Positions 1 to 12,844 of a stretch of DNA of 64,000 bases are shown here, piece by piece. Within the stretch, counting starts at the first letter, position 1. Each line of letters begins with the position of its first letter. The stretch lies in contig OZ038532.1 in NCBI GenBank assembly GCA_964036665.1, positions 22,657,037-22,721,036 on the forward strand. The letters are read 5' to 3'. Origin of the DNA: Gordius sp. MW1 (lineage: Eukaryota; Nematomorpha; Gordioida; Gordea; Gordiidae). A program made the position numbers and the translations under genes. The notes beneath the pieces were generated by a model. It did not search any database, had not been told where the DNA came from, and saw only the letters and a program-made list of their open reading frames with translations.

Positions 1-95
1 TTAGCGCCTCCAAGCGACTATGTGCTATAGCTTTAGCGCCTCTGAGTGAACATGTTTTAACGCTTTGGCGCCTATGAAACGCTATTTCACCACCA
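1..95. repeat. Short imperfect tandem repeat at the window edge
   Basis: The motif TAGCGCCTC or a close variant recurs about every 30 bases in the first 95 bases, with AAGCGACTA-like or GAGTGAACA-like words between copies. It is cut by the window edge, so its length and unit cannot be set. No coding signal is seen. Confidence 0.3.
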
Positions 96-256
96 CTAAG
101 TTTTTTAACAAGATATAATGCTCTATTCTGGTCTTATATATTATATTGATTCTAAATCAACCAAGCTGCCGATTTTAGGCCAAATATATAATTAATTATC
201 CAATTTTAATAGTATTGCGAATGTAGAAGATTTGTGTAATTTAACTTTGCGTTTTA

Positions 257-411
257 CATGGGCGTAGCCAGCATTGGGATTAGAGGAAGGCAATAATGAT
301 TTAGGGATGGGCAAAATGATTTTTTTTTAAATATTAGCCATAACTTTAATAATTTTTTAAATTTAGAGGGGCAGCCGCCTCTCCCTGCTCTCTCTTTTGG
401 CTGCGCCCATG
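257..411. mobile_element. Small non-autonomous hAT element (GGCGTAGCC family)
   Basis: A 155-bp element starts CATGGGCGTAGCCAG and ends CTGCGCCCATG, an inverted repeat of about 15 bp. It is flanked by 8-bp duplications, GCGTTTTA on the left and GCTTTTTA on the right (7 of 8 match), as expected for the hAT superfamily. The interior is AT-rich and non-coding. Relatives lie at 9583, 18003, 26330 and 49880. Confidence 0.8.
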
Positions 412-419
412 GCTTTTTA

Positions 420-1480
420 GTATAGGCACTTTCCTACGCGTTTAATTAATTTAATTAAATGGCAATACGCACAATAAAATAATCCTCTTGTGTTTTCAGT
501 TCTATATTGTAGGCAATATATAATCTGATTCGAATAGGACATACCCATTTCGTTGTTCTAACACTACTTCTAGCATTAACGTCAATCGTCAAATTATTAT
601 ATCCTAAATAAAATATTTAAATAGCGACGGGATGTTCTTTCAATTTCGAACTTTTTACTAATTTTTTAAACTTCCTTTCCAGGAAAAAGACGGACTTCTC
701 ATTATTTTCGCATAAATTATCAAGGTGTTTGAAGAGATTCACAAATTCCAGTACATCGTACGAAAAAACGGAGCAAACCGCAAAAATTTTATTCGTGAAG
801 ATGTTAAGCTTATTTTAAGAATGTTTGGCTAATGTGCATCTATCAGTAAGATAAACACTTTACTAACTCCATCGGGAGGCCTGAGATAGCCTTCTATGGA
901 TGCAATTATGTAGGTGACCAATTATTTTGGGAGTGCATGGTATGAATTTCCAACAGGCTGTTCAGCGATGAAAATATAAAATGGGAGTGAGACTAGGAGA
1001 TGGCCAAAACAATTTTGACATTCAAGACTTCGAAAAAAGGACAAACGGCGGCGAAGCAGTATTTGAAGTGTAGCCTATTGACAGACTGGACCAAGCCGCA
1101 AACCCAGATACAGTGTTTTTAATTTCCCAAAATGGACATAAGTTTAATAAGTTACTTATCAAAGAGGTTCCGAACTTGAGGGGGTGGCGGATCGGTTGTG
1201 GTGAAACACATGGCGGAAGACGATTTTGATACCAAATGCGCCGCGGAGAGTGTTTAACACAACTAAAAATATGGCTCCTAAAGTGGACACGGGCATCAAA
1301 GTCGACGTATTAATGGTGTTTAGAACAACAGCTGGTTCATCCCTGAAAAAATTTCGCTTGCGAGAAATTAAATGCAAAAGACTAATTAAACAAATCACGC
1401 CATTAAAGAACAGATTTTATTCTCCAGATGGGTAAGCTCTCCGATGCCAGTTAAGAGAGGCAATAGCGCCTTAATACTAG
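420..1480. other. Intergenic, no gene recognised
   Basis: AT-rich sequence with only short open frames. A plus-strand frame at 1226-1435 (69 codons) and an overlapping minus frame at 1159-1398 show no known domain, no convincing splice neighbours and no codon pattern, so neither is called as a gene. Confidence 0.4.
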
Positions 1481-1585
1481 TCGTGCGGAAAATCTTCGAT
1501 CTTGTCTCGTCTTGTGACGAACCGAAACAGGACTTTGAAAAATTGAGTCGAGACCAAGACGAGAATTTCAACCTCAATACTAGAC
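1480..1585. repeat. CGAGAC/AAGACGAG-rich repeat, copy 1
   Basis: This stretch is built of the words TCTTGTCTCGTCTTG and GAGACCAAGACGAG. The same words in inverted order occur at 4632-4765. The two may be the ends of one older element that was later split by the hAT at 2053-4008; the ends are too diverged to define. Confidence 0.35.
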
Positions 1586-2052
1586 AATATGAGAATAGAT
1601 CAGCGAGATGTCGGCCTTCAAATTAACTTTATTGACAATTTAAATCATAACATAGATTTAATTGTGTATTTTTTATTTTGTGATCCTTATTTTGGATGTT
1701 AGATGTACATTAAAATTGAAGTACCTTTAATATTGACTAATTTACACTCCCAAGTCGCCGCGTAAAATCTAATTTATAATAATTCGAGTTTGTTGAATAA
1801 AATATGAGTGGCACTTAGGGAATCATATTTATATTGCATATTTATACACCTAGCTTTGTTTATATTCTAAACATATTGCCTTGAAATGAGTTTTGATGAA
1901 GTAGTTATTGTTAAAGGATTTCTCAACAAATATATCTTTTTGTTTGATGTGATAAAATTTTGAATCGGTGTTTAAATAATCAAAATACTTGTATAAATTT
2001 GGCTAATATTAACGATTTTTTGAGCACCCCAACGACATCTGTGCCTGCTGAG

Positions 2053-4008
2053 CAGAGCTATTAAGTAACTAGTTATATGTAACTAGTTCCTGGAACTAGT
2101 TCCTTTTCTTCAGTAAAGTAACTGTAACCAGTTACTTTTACTTCAGGGTAACTGTAACTGTAGTTAGTTACATTATTTTAGTAACTTTTAACTAAAGTTA
2201 CAGTTACTTTTTATTAAATTGTTTTAAATTAAATATCAAAACTACACGTCTAGTTTGTGTTAATCACTTTAAATTTAAATTTTCTTCGCGGATCAAATTT
2301 GAATTTCGAATAGATAGTCCATCCTATCAGTAAATTATTACTATTATATAAAGTATTATTTTAGTACATTGTATTCATATCTGCAAAGTTTAAAACCAAA
2401 AAATTATAATAATTGACACATTCAAATTTTTGATTAAAAAGTTTATATATTATTTATTTGCAGGTAAAAAAATGTAATATTTTGTAATTATTTCGGCCAT
2501 CTAAATTAATATTTAATAAATTTTAATTTATTATCTCATATCAACTGGTTTGTAAAAATACCTTTTTTTATACATGTGCAAAAGAGATTTTTATCAACAT
2601 AAAAAATCTTATAATTATTGCTCAACCTCTAAATTTAAATTTTGATCATTTGGCCATTTGATAAACTACTTATAATAAAATAATTATAAAGGTTATTAAA
2701 ATAATAATTCAAATTTATTGTTTAGTTAAGATTAGCATTAATATCTGCAAAGATTTTGAACGAAAAAATTAAAAAATATATGTGCAAAACTTTTAGATAT
2801 GATATATTTATTAGCAGGTAAAACTTTGACTAAAATTTTAATGTAAGGTTTGGTATTTAGATTTTCGGCCATTCAAAAATTATGTTATGAATAATTATTG
2901 CTTTCTTTCAATTTGATAAAAAATAGCCCATCTTTATATATACAAAAGAGATTTTTATCACCTATGGTGTTACATAATTTTTGATGAACCAAAATATCTA
3001 AATTTTGGTAATTAAGCCATTGGATAAATTACCGATAATATATTACAATATTACTGAGGGTTATTGAAATTATAATATTTTTTTATTATCTAGCTTGTAT
3101 TTTTTTTTGACATGGAACAAGAGAAAACTCCCTGGCCCCTTTTTGTGATTATTTTTTGTTAAAGAAAGAAAAGCAAATTGTGCAGCCCTAAAGTAAATTA
3201 AATATCAGCTCCTTTAAATACCACTACAAATTTATGGAAGCACATAAAAGTAACTATTTAAACCTTAATTATTAATTTTTAGAGAATACATACCCATAAA
3301 TATAAAAAAATCAAAGATATTAAGTCAACAGGGAGTCAGCAAACCAACTGACCACTTCTCTAGTAAAGTTATAGTGGATAAAGTCTTCTTATCCTTCATT
3401 ATAAAATCCAATTTTTAAAACAAGTTGGCCGTGGATCCGTGTTGAAGAGAGAAGAAGACCCGTCTTGAAAAGAGAATTAAAGAAGACACTTTAGGAGGAA
3501 AGACAGGACCTAGTTGAACCTAATACGTTGAAATTTTTTAATCTTTTAAAGTCGGAATGTATTCAGGAGTGCATTCACACTTTTATCAATTGGAATAATA
3601 ATGATTTGTTAATATATAATAACTTCCCTAAATTGAAGAAACTTTTCATTAATTTCAATGTACCCCTACCATCTAGGGCCCCCGTTGAGCCTCTTTATTC
3701 TTAATTTTAAGTGAAAAGCAGATCAGCTTATTAGATGACAACTTAGAAAATAACGTTTCATTGAAATCGAAACATCATTTATTACCCTCTGATTTTTATA
3801 CAAATGTTTAAATGAATAATAAAAAAAATATCGTTATTCCAAATTTACAAAAGTAACTCTAGGTGTAACTAGTTCCATCAGTTACGTAACTGGAACAGTA
3901 ATCAGTTACATTTTTCAAAATGTAACTGTAACTGTAATTAGTTACATTTTTTGTGAAAGTAACTGTAACTTAACTAGTTACTGAGGTAAAGTAACTTTAA
4001 CAGCTCTG
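2053..4008 (+). mobile_element. hAT DNA transposon, degenerate copy (GTAACT-rich ends)
   Basis: The element starts CAGAGCTATTAAGTAACT and ends AGTAACTTTAACAGCTCTG, an inverted repeat of about 20 bp. It is flanked by a perfect 8-bp duplication CTGCTGAG (2045-2052 and 4009-4016). Both ends carry about 150 bp of subterminal GTAACT/AGTTAC words. Near 3640-3810 the plus strand reads a hAT C-terminal dimerisation region, with KKLFINFNVPLPSS followed by APVEPLFS and a DDNLENNVSLK-like tail. No long frame survives, so the copy is inactive. The intact target duplication fixes both boundaries. Confidence 0.85.
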
Positions 4009-4631
4009 CTGCTGAGTGATTTCCTTCAAAATTTTATATTGAATCCTGAGTCTAAAGCAGTTTGTTATACTAGAACTCATGGTATTCTTATGAAATTCTT
4101 AAGCCACAAATCACATTATGCATTTGGGTGAAATTTAAATTGTCTTTCACTTTATAGATGTAGAGTTGGCAGGTGAACTTTAAGCTACTGAATTTTGGGA
4201 TATTGTATAACGTCTTACACTATAAAAGAATTGTTTACTTTTAAATGTAAAAGAATTTGTTGTTAAATCATAAAAGTAGTTATTAAAAACCTAAAAAACT
4301 CTTATGTTACTATTTCCGTTATATTGAAATTATTGGTGCTTTTACAGTGTTGTTAGATGTGCAACTAAATACTTATTTTATAGATGTTAAAAAGTATTCA
4401 CCTGTGCTTTTCAGGTTTCTATACCGATGATCATATAACGGGGCTAAAACTATTGTCTTAAACTATATATCTAAAAGCATGTCAATTTTAACTAAGGGTC
4501 CCAATTAGTTCAAGTAAATTACATGTTTTATAAAGGTTTTTAAATCAAAAATGGTTTGCCATTTTAGTATCTTTATTTTTTTGATTTATATGTCAATAAA
4601 TTAGGGGACAATTTTAGATAGGATACAAAAT

Positions 4632-4765
4632 TTGTCGAGACAGGTCGAGATATCTTGCCAAAACAAAACCGAGATTTTTCTAGAACCAGACAAGACGGAT
4701 CGAGATTCTCATAATCGTTACCAAGATGAGAGAAGATTTTTCTTGCGAAACCAAGACGAGATCAA
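4632..4765. repeat. CGAGAC/AAGACGAG-rich repeat, copy 2
   Basis: The words GTCGAGACAGGTCGAGA, CAAGACGGATCGAGA and AACCAAGACGAGATC resemble the stretch at 1480-1585 in inverted order. A 63-codon frame through it is a by-product of the repeat and not a gene. Confidence 0.35.
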
Positions 4766-4769
4766 AACT

Positions 4770-5310
4770 ATATTCATTAGCGCTACACAGCTAATAAAAT
4801 TGCTTTACCGATTTGATGGTTGAATTTCGAAGCCAGACCTAGCCAAAGCCTACAAATTCTAAGGGTCAGCCTGGGATGAATTAAAATCGCAAGGGAATGG
4901 AAACAATTAGCCAACAAGATTTGATTAAAGCCATATTGGGAATAGACGTTTTACTCTACAGAATTCATCACATGTTGCGCTTAAATAATATACACAAAAT
5001 CATGGTACAAAGAATAACAAAGCCTCTGAAGGAACCGCATTAACCATAGCACCGATGCTGACATACTTCATTGTGAAATGGGAGACATTGCAGTTGCCTC
5101 AGGAACAAACATTAAGCATTTTGCACAAGGTAAACAGGAGAGGAGTGGAAGGTGGTAGCTTTTGCTTTCAGTGCTTTAAGCAAAATTAAAAGGAGAAATT
5201 TTCCAGTATGTTAGCTTTTAAAAGCTTAACAATTACGTCCAACATATTAACTTTGATTACATGTATATGATATAGTACTATGCGAAGAGACAAAAAAAGA
5301 AAGTAAAGAA
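4770..5310. other. No gene recognised; possible upstream part of the LINE
   Basis: Somewhat less AT-rich sequence just upstream of the recognisable LINE coding. No domain can be read in any frame. It may be decayed LINE sequence, but this is inference from position only. Confidence 0.3.
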
Positions 5311-5319
5311 GAAAAGTAA

Positions 5320-6300
5320 TCAAAGTGCTTAGCTGGATATGGTTAAAAGGTCAACGATCAAAAACGGTATACATGGAGGAGATGAACGTTACAGACACCA
5401 CATCGCCGGATGACCAACTAAAGTACCCATAAGTAGACAGGTTTACATGCCTCGGCTCAATGTTACATCAAGAGCGAGGTTGCGATAGAAGTCAATGCAG
5501 GATTCAAAAAGGATGGCTTAAATGGCTAAATATACCCGGTGTGATGTGCGATAAGAAAACACCAATTTGGTTAAAGAGCAAAGCTTACAAATCGATCGTA
5601 AGACTGGTGTTATTCTATGGAAGTGAAACATGGGCATTATACACCACGGAAGAAAAGCTATTACAAGCCACGGAGATGAGAATGATACGGTGGAGCTATA
5701 CTAAGCTCGATTATTTTACGAATGGCTTATGGGTATTTAGCCTATGGCGGTCATGATTAACCAAAATGGCTAAGGTGGTATGAGAATATATTAAGATGGG
5801 AGACGAGTGAAGTAAAACGAAAATTAATGTACATGTAGATAGATACCTGGGAAGAGAGCAAGAGAACGACGACCTTGTGCATTGGCGTAGGGGGGGGGGG
5901 GGTAGTTTTCGGGTTAGAACCCTCCCATGATTTTCAATTCTTATGATTTTTATATTAAGTATATTTAATAAAATAAATATTTGTTGGAATTTTACTCTTA
6001 GTATTTTATTATTTTCACGCTATTATCACTTTAAACTTTTAGGGAAAAACATTTTTATCCAAAAATATAGCTACAAAAAAATATCACCTTTAAAATTTTA
6101 TATCCCCCCCCCCTTGAGGAAATCCTAGTTACGCCAATGATTTTGTGTCACGTGGAAACTCCAAGTGACAAAGTTATGGAAACTAAAAAGATTAATCAAG
6201 ACATGGCACTTACCAGATCAACATGAAAGAAACTCATCAAAATACACCCCATGACTGTGGTACCAAATACTTGATGAAACAAACTTAACGTAACACGAAA
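5320..6300 (+). mobile_element. RTE-like LINE, 3' end of reverse-transcriptase ORF, degenerate
   Basis: The plus strand reads the typical C-terminal part of an RTE-type non-LTR retrotransposon polyprotein. Recognisable stretches are FTCLGSMLHQERGC, WLKWLNIPGVMCDKK, KSIVRLVLFYGSETWAL and MRMIRW (about 5440-5700), then, after a frame change, WLRWYENILRWE (about 5770-5810), the usual LRWYGH-type motif. After a 260-bp inserted element (5880-6139) the tail resumes with an LTRST..KKLIKI-like stretch to about 6260. There are several stops and frame changes. Only this 3' portion is present, as is usual for 5'-truncated LINEs. Confidence 0.75.
5880..6139. mobile_element. Small non-autonomous element inserted in the LINE
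   Basis: A 260-bp insertion starts CATTGGCGTAGGGG with a long G run and ends CCTAGTTACGCCAATG. Flanks ACCTTGTG and ATTTTGTG match at 6 of 8 positions, consistent with a worn hAT-type 8-bp duplication. It separates LINE sequence that reads on both sides, so it arrived after the LINE. A 61-codon frame inside is not coding. Confidence 0.75.
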
Positions 6301-6309
6301 ATTTTAATT

Positions 6310-7300
6310 TCTCTCAATTAAAACTTCCCCCGAGCAAAAATTTCTTATAGTGATTCTAATAAGGGCATAATGCCAAGAATATTTACTAATTAAACATTTT
6401 TTCAGCCTATTTCACAAGAATATGAAAAAAAATATTTTTTCCGACCTCAAAGTTTTTTCACTTTTTTGTTCAACCATATTGCCCTAATGAAAGTTTTCAA
6501 TATCAGAGTTGAATTCCGTGAAAAAATTTTTTTGATCAGGCATCAAAAATTATTAACTTTAAATCACGATCGCATAGAGCTTGTTTCATAAAATCTAGAG
6601 ACACGCTTAAAAAGCGATATTGAAAACTTGATAAAGAAGAATAAGATTGGTATTCTTCTTTGTTCAAAATGAAAATCTAAAACATTGTTATAAGATCATT
6701 TATAACGAGCACAAAGTTTTAATATATTGATATGTTTCATTTTAAAGCTAAAGTATATATCACCTTGCATACAATTTAGAAGGGTGGAGGGTTCGAAAGT
6801 TTTTTAAACATTATTCTAATAAATGTAGGAAATGTACAAATCAATACATATGTGATTTAGTTTTTTAAGGATTATGCAAATGCACCTAACTAAAGAAAAT
6901 TGAAGATTCAAATATTTTTTTGTTTAAACAAACATAATTTATATTTTAGAAAACGGATAAGCCTTGACTGTTCTGACTAGCTTTTATAAGTATGGGAAAC
7001 CGGGTCTTTATGTATATCGGGGTCATACACGTCCACTCAAATATTTTGTCATATATACTTATTTTGCCCTCAAATTTGAATCATAATGTACATTATTAAT
7101 GCACGTATCAAGCAAGAAATTTATTACAAAAAAATTATGCAGGAAGTAAGATTTTTCGGGATTAAAGCAACCCTTATTAAATGTTAGAATTTTGTAAATA
7201 AGCAGAAATGACGTGTTTCCTCAGCTTTCATCAAATTTTAAAGAATAAACTTTGTAGCATTAGTGATTTCTGTTGACCGAACTTTTATAAATATTACATC
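6310..7300. other. AT-rich intergenic, nothing recognised
   Basis: No domain, inverted repeat or credible exon was found in about 1 kb of AT-rich sequence. Confidence 0.4.
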
Positions 7301-7309
7301 ATTGCCACT

Positions 7310-8331
7310 TACGCCTCTGGATTTCGAATCGAATCGAATATTTCTGGTATTCGATTCGGATTCGAATTTTTTTTCAAAAAAAATATTCGATTCAGAATCG
7401 TCGAATATTAAAATGAAGATTCAAATTCGATTCGAAAAAAATTTAAGGATTCGAAATCGATTCGAATATATACTACGTTTTTATTAATATTTAAAAAAAC
7501 AATAAAAAGGCTACTATGATTTTTAATTTGCATATACATTTAAAAAATTTAATTAAATTTTTTTAAAAAATACACAGATCGAAAATAAAAATATTAAAAG
7601 CGAACAAAAATCTATGGCGATATGTGTAGGACAATCAAGAACATTTTTAGCCAACTTTTAAGGCAAATTATCTTCCTAACACTCATTAAATGATTGCTTG
7701 TGTTTGGTCAATAAATTGGTTCCGGTTGAAAATATTATTTCGCACGGGGTAAATGATCCAGATATAGAGAAAAGATTTTATGCCAATTTTTGAATAGAAC
7801 GACGTTGATTCGATCTCCACCATTATAAAGGCTCAACATTCAATGTGCAAAAATCATGTCGCTCTTAATACGATCCAGTGTTGATACAAAATCGGGCTGA
7901 CTTATTCATCTTTAATTTTTCTATGCGATATGCCATTGCCATGTACTCGTGAAAAGCACTCAAATATTGAGCCTTAAATCGACCACACTCGCTTATAAGA
8001 CTGTCTTCTTATTGAATGCTATATATCTTCAATTTTCTGTTTGGCCATTTTGTTAGCATGGTCTGCTGTTCCATCTGACTTCCATGTCAAGTTTTGCCTT
8101 TATTTAATTAATTGATGGGTCAAATTCTCTACATATAGCCTTTAATCGTGAAATTTTGTTTGCAGTTTTTATCAAAGTCCATAATTTAATTAAATTGTGA
8201 TCCTCGTTCTCCATAACTTATGTAAGTTTGAACAAATTCGAATCGAATCTCGAATCGAATTCGAATCTCGAATCGAATCTCGAATCGAATTCGAATCTCG
8301 AATCGAATCTCGAATATTTCCCAGAGGCGTA
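7310..8331 (-). mobile_element. hAT transposon (TCGAAT-rich ends), degenerate
   Basis: The terminal inverted repeats TACGCCTCTGG and CCAGAGGCGTA are perfect, and the flanking 8-bp duplication TTGCCACT (7302-7309 and 8332-8339) is perfect, which fixes a 1,022-bp hAT insertion. Both ends carry about 130 bp of overlapping TCGAAT/ATTCGA words. The minus strand near 8040-8110 reads LDMEVRWNS, the well-known RWNST region of hAT transposases. The body is too short and broken for a full transposase. A sister copy lies at 35955-36662. Confidence 0.87.
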
Positions 8332-8339
8332 TTGCCACT

Positions 8340-9575
8340 ACATAAAATTATGCTAATTTTGAACGCGTTATTATTATTGCTGGTATGCTATTTTTGAACC
8401 CGATTTGTTATTAGTATTGGTTATCGCGGATTGACATGATGTAGAAATTTTGATGGATATACCCATATCAACATTTTAGAAATATTGAAATTTTTGGAAT
8501 AATAAAATTATGGAATTTAGGATATATTATATATTGAAGAATTAGATACTGTTAACTAAAAAAATAGTATATAGAAAATCGTCGAACTAATGAATATAAG
8601 TTCACATTTATCTTACTACAAAAATTATATTAAAAAAATTCAACAACTTTAAGCACGTGACCTTAAGTTATTTATACATTTTTACAAGAGGACATCTTAG
8701 CCCAATTTGAAGGAAACGTCGACCCCGGTTTTCGAAGATATAAGAGCTGTCTTTCTTCTTCTTGAAATCCTGCTCTAAAATATATCGACTGTGTTGCTAT
8801 AACATATCTCCCTCTAATAAACATTGTAGACAGGAACAATCATGTGAAAAGAGTATTTACAAATTGTTTAAAATGTTTGTCTAGGCCTTTTTGATTTTTA
8901 TGGTGGAGCTACCTGCTGACTCCCCTACCAAATATTTATTATTAATTGAACCAGTTTACAAAAAATTGTTTTGATGGGTTTGTTGAAAGCCTGATCATTT
9001 TAATAATCCTTCTGTCCAAGGCTGATATCATCTACAACCTGTTCTACGTCAGACGACCCGCTGATTAAAAAATATATTTATATGTCTTATTGTGTTTATA
9101 TAATTTTAAATTATTTACATTCTTTTTTATACGTTTAGTTCTTTGATACAATTATTAATTTATAAATTTTTTGATATAATATTTCCTTGTTAATTTCAAT
9201 GTAGAAATAAAAACAGTTCCTTAACAGATGAATTAACATCTCAAAATTTGTTTAAGCAAGATTCATTTAATTATAAAGCAACTAAGTATTTATAAAATTA
9301 TGTGATTAATGCAGTAATCATAACTTTACCAATATATGTTTCACTAGGATCCGAGGAGAGACCATTCTTCCTTGCGTCAATGATGATAATTTTATGTGTG
9401 TATATGTGTGAGTGAGATATACAATCAATTTAAGGAAAGGATAATACTTAATATGGATCGAGTTGTTAACAAAATTACTGATTCAGCCCTATACACCTAG
9501 TAAATATTTTTAACATTCATTTGTAAATATAAAATGCTTGTTAAAAGAACAAATTTTGTTTTTCATTTCAAGTTT
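8340..9575. other. AT-rich intergenic, nothing recognised
   Basis: No domain, RNA gene or clear repeat end was found between the hAT at 7310 and the small element at 9583. Confidence 0.4.
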
Positions 9576-9582
9576 ATGAAAC

Positions 9583-9746
9583 CATGTGCATAGCCAAGCT
9601 TGGCATAAGAGTGGGGCAATAATGATTTAGAGAGGAGCAGAATGATAATTTTTTTAATTTAACCATAATTTTAATAAATTTCGAATAATTTTTGAATTTA
9701 GAGGGGGGTTGCCGTTCCTTCGTGCCTCCCCCTGGCTACGCCCATG
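9583..9746. mobile_element. Small non-autonomous hAT element (GGCGTAGCC family)
   Basis: It starts CATGTGCATAGCCAAG and ends CCTGGCTACGCCCATG, with the same internal landmarks as the copy at 257 (GGGGCAATAATGATTTAG and GAGGGG near the right end). No clear 8-bp duplication survives, so the copy is older or its left end is damaged. Confidence 0.7.
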
Positions 9747-10037
9747 TCCATAATAATATGAATTGACGTGAAGATGAAATATTCTTAAAAATTGTAGTCT
9801 TTAAAATTTATTATGGGAGTGGGTGAATTTTTTTAAGGTCAAGCGTTAAGGCTGCTACAAAAATGACTAATAATATAATAATTTTTTTACTTAGGTTAGG
9901 TGTATATCAATTCTATTTTGTATGTGTGCTCAATAATTCACCAAACTCTAAACATAGTTTGTCCCGATCAGGATTTTGGACAATCAATGGGTTTAAACAT
10001 CTACCCTTCTCTCCCATATGGAAGAAAGAAACGCAAC

Positions 10038-10343
10038 CAGGGGCTTAGCCACCATTCTCTAAAGGGGAAGAAAAGCAGCCAAAAAAATTTTTAACATGTT
10101 ATTTGTAATTAAAAATAAAAATTGAACAACTAAGTCAGGCCCATTGGCCCCATTCGGATTAAATTCGAAAAATTGAATGTATATATTATATTTCCAGGCT
10201 TTTATAAGTGTCTCAAAATCTTTTATGCAACTAAACTACAATATTTTAACCCAAGTAACCTAATCATTAATCAAATTTTTTTTCAAATTTTGGTCGAGGG
10301 GGAGAAAAAGTCCCGCTTCCCCCCCCCCCTTGCTACGCGCCTG
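10038..10343. mobile_element. Small non-autonomous hAT element (GCGCGTAGC ends)
   Basis: The left end is CAGGGGCTTAGCCACC and the right end is CTTGCTACGCGCCTG after a run of C. Flanks AACGCAAC and AAGGCAAC match at 7 of 8 positions, consistent with a hAT target duplication. A 102-codon plus frame across the right end is chance. Confidence 0.65.
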
Positions 10344-10349
10344 AAGGCA

Positions 10350-11580
10350 ACCCACATAATGATTTTAAATTACGATCGCTTTAAATTTTGTTGCAATTCG
10401 TATAAATTAATAGAATGGGGGCTATTTAATATAAGTATGGGGGCGGCCATTGGAACTGGTTTAGGGAGGATTGTAAAATAAAAAGTCATGGTGCAATAAG
10501 TTAATTTTCAATGTTAAATAAAATTTAGAGGAGAATATAGAACGTGATTTTAAATTTATTTTATAAGGAGAGCATCTCATAGTCATAACTGTAAAAAAAG
10601 AGAGGCGAAGGTTTCATGTTCTATAGCGAAGATCATAAAAATGTGTAATGGTTGTTGAAATAAAATTTGTTAGCATATTCTTCATGACAAACCTAACACA
10701 ATACGGTGAAAATATTTAGAGAAAAGCGATATTTTGGATAATTTCACGATATATCTAAATATATTACTAGTTATGAAAACAAAGGCATGACGCAATTATT
10801 TAACATTATCATATTCAAGGAAATAGGGGAAAGAAACCTCTATTAAATATGCTCTATAAATTAAATTAGAATCTACAATTAAAAAATTGTCCTCTAGCTT
10901 TTACCAAATAAAACAATCATTCTTTGTCATTCATTCATTTAATACGTGTCACAAAATGCTACTTTCACCTTAATTTTGCTTGACATAATGGTTTGTTGTC
11001 ATAATGAATATCAATCTATGTATGTATCAGCAGTCCTTAATATTTGCGAGACACATTGTCTAGCTAGCAAGACAACTTAGGTAGGATGTGAGGTGAGTGG
11101 AATGCGTGTGTGGTGTGGCCTCTTAAATTTGAAGGATTAAAGTATATTGTCTGTCTTCTTACCCTTCGTTGAATTAAAGTTATTCAAAGTATACCCAATG
11201 AGAGGTCAACAACTACTTAAAGATGCCTGAGATTGAACACTCATCTCACGTCAATCATCTTTTTTCTCCCTCATTTAATGAGCGATGGTGGTGGGGTGGG
11301 GGCTAGCGTATCAGTATCAACAATAAAATATCACTTAACCAGGTAAGCCTCTTCTTTTGTCAAAACCATTGATTAAACTAATAAATATGCTACTTTTGTC
11401 ATGATCCATATCGATAAATAGACTTGAGATGTCATTTTTTGATGCAAGCGAATGTATTGGTTACCTAAAATATTCATTCGTTTTTTTAAATTAACAACGA
11501 CACATCTTCCTGTGTTTTTAATTGGTTTTTCTTAGACGTACGGACTATTTTCAGCTAGAGGTTTATCAAAAAATTAATTG
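10350..11580. other. AT-rich intergenic, nothing recognised
   Basis: About 1.2 kb without a credible exon, RNA gene or repeat boundary. Confidence 0.4.
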
Positions 11581-11584
11581 AAGG

Positions 11585-12305
11585 CAGTGGCGTAAATAAG
11601 GGGGGGGGGGCTGTTTTTTGATTAATGACTAAATTAAATGGGTTAAATTAAAATATTATAGTTTGGTTACATCAAAGACTTTAAGACGCTTATAAACCTA
11701 GAAACATAATATATACATCTAATTTTTTTGATTTAATTTTTGACAAAATGCGTTGTAAAATTAAACATGATTGTGAAAATTTCTATAAAAAAACTTGTTT
11801 GAACATTTATAGATAACCAAGCGATTATTATAATGTTCCTCATTCTATTTAATATTAATAGTTTTATCATTTATCATATTTGTTTAAAATTTTCTGCTAC
11901 ACGGTTTGATAACTAAATTGCCTTCCAAGGTCAGCCAAACCCCTTTAATTGCTTTATTTACTAATGCTGTCCGAACAGCCATGCTCAAAATGACGATTTT
12001 AGATTTCAAGAATTATGATTTTGTCTTATTTTCAAAAAAATTGATCTAATTTGAATTTTTATAAGTTGATAGGTCAAAAATGATAGTAAACTATATAAAA
12101 AATCTCATCATGGTGCCCTCCCAGGCCTACCTAAAAATCTCAATTTAGAACGGTAGCCTGCCCAGCCCTTTAGCAGAGTGGGCCCAGCTGCGAGCCCGAC
12201 TCTTTGGCTGTTTAATTTTTACATAAATTGCAAATAAAATGGGGGGAAAATTTTGTGCCACATTTCCTTCCCCCCCCCCTCGTGAAAATCCTGTCTACGC
12301 GCCTG
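11585..12305. mobile_element. Non-autonomous hAT-type element with G-run ends
   Basis: The element starts CAGTGGCGTAAATAAGG followed by a G run. It ends in a C run, then TCGTGAAAATCC and TGTCTACGCGCCTG. Flanks ATTGAAGG and ATTAAAGG match at 7 of 8 positions. It is 721 bp with no long frame. Confidence 0.72.
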
Positions 12306-12844
12306 ATTAAAGGGGTTTTTATAGTAAAATATGGAAAAAAATATCGAATGGTCAGCTTATATAAAAATCTATTCTTTTATATATACCTTAAAACAAGCTT
12401 AATTTAAATGAAATTATATTAAAATCTATCTATTTGTAATGGTTAAAGCCTACTTGAAACTTGTAGCATAATATAAGTTAACTATGCATTGTTTAAATCT
12501 ATACATTTTATGCTTGTATTATTAAAAAGATTTTTCTATATTATGCGAATATAGCTTAAAATTCTTTAAATTAAGTTACTATTGTATATTTGCTAGCTAC
12601 TATATAATTAGTATATATAATAGTTAATAAACGATGTTAAGGTTATATAAATCTATAGCTTTGACAGAAAAATCTCTAAACTGCAATTGATTTTATTGTA
12701 TGTTACAATATTTAAAGAAAAATAAATACAATAATGTCAGAAGTGTGCTTAAATTGAATTTTATAAACACGTATTCTGATGTTATAATTTATAATATATA
12801 TTCTATAGTGACGCAAGATTGAAGAAGGAATTGATGAGTATGAG
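12306..12844. other. 3' flank of the homeobox gene
   Basis: AT-rich sequence downstream (in minus orientation) of the NK2.1 stop codon. It should hold the 3' untranslated region; I could not choose one polyadenylation signal with confidence. Confidence 0.4.

Noticed and set aside
8220-8320. CRISPR-like direct repeats of CGAATCGAATCT
   Set aside because: There are no unique spacers; these are overlapping subterminal words of a hAT element in a eukaryotic genome.
9863-10481. Several plus frames of 61-102 codons
   Set aside because: They cross the ends of a small hAT element, overlap one another and show no domain or splice partners.
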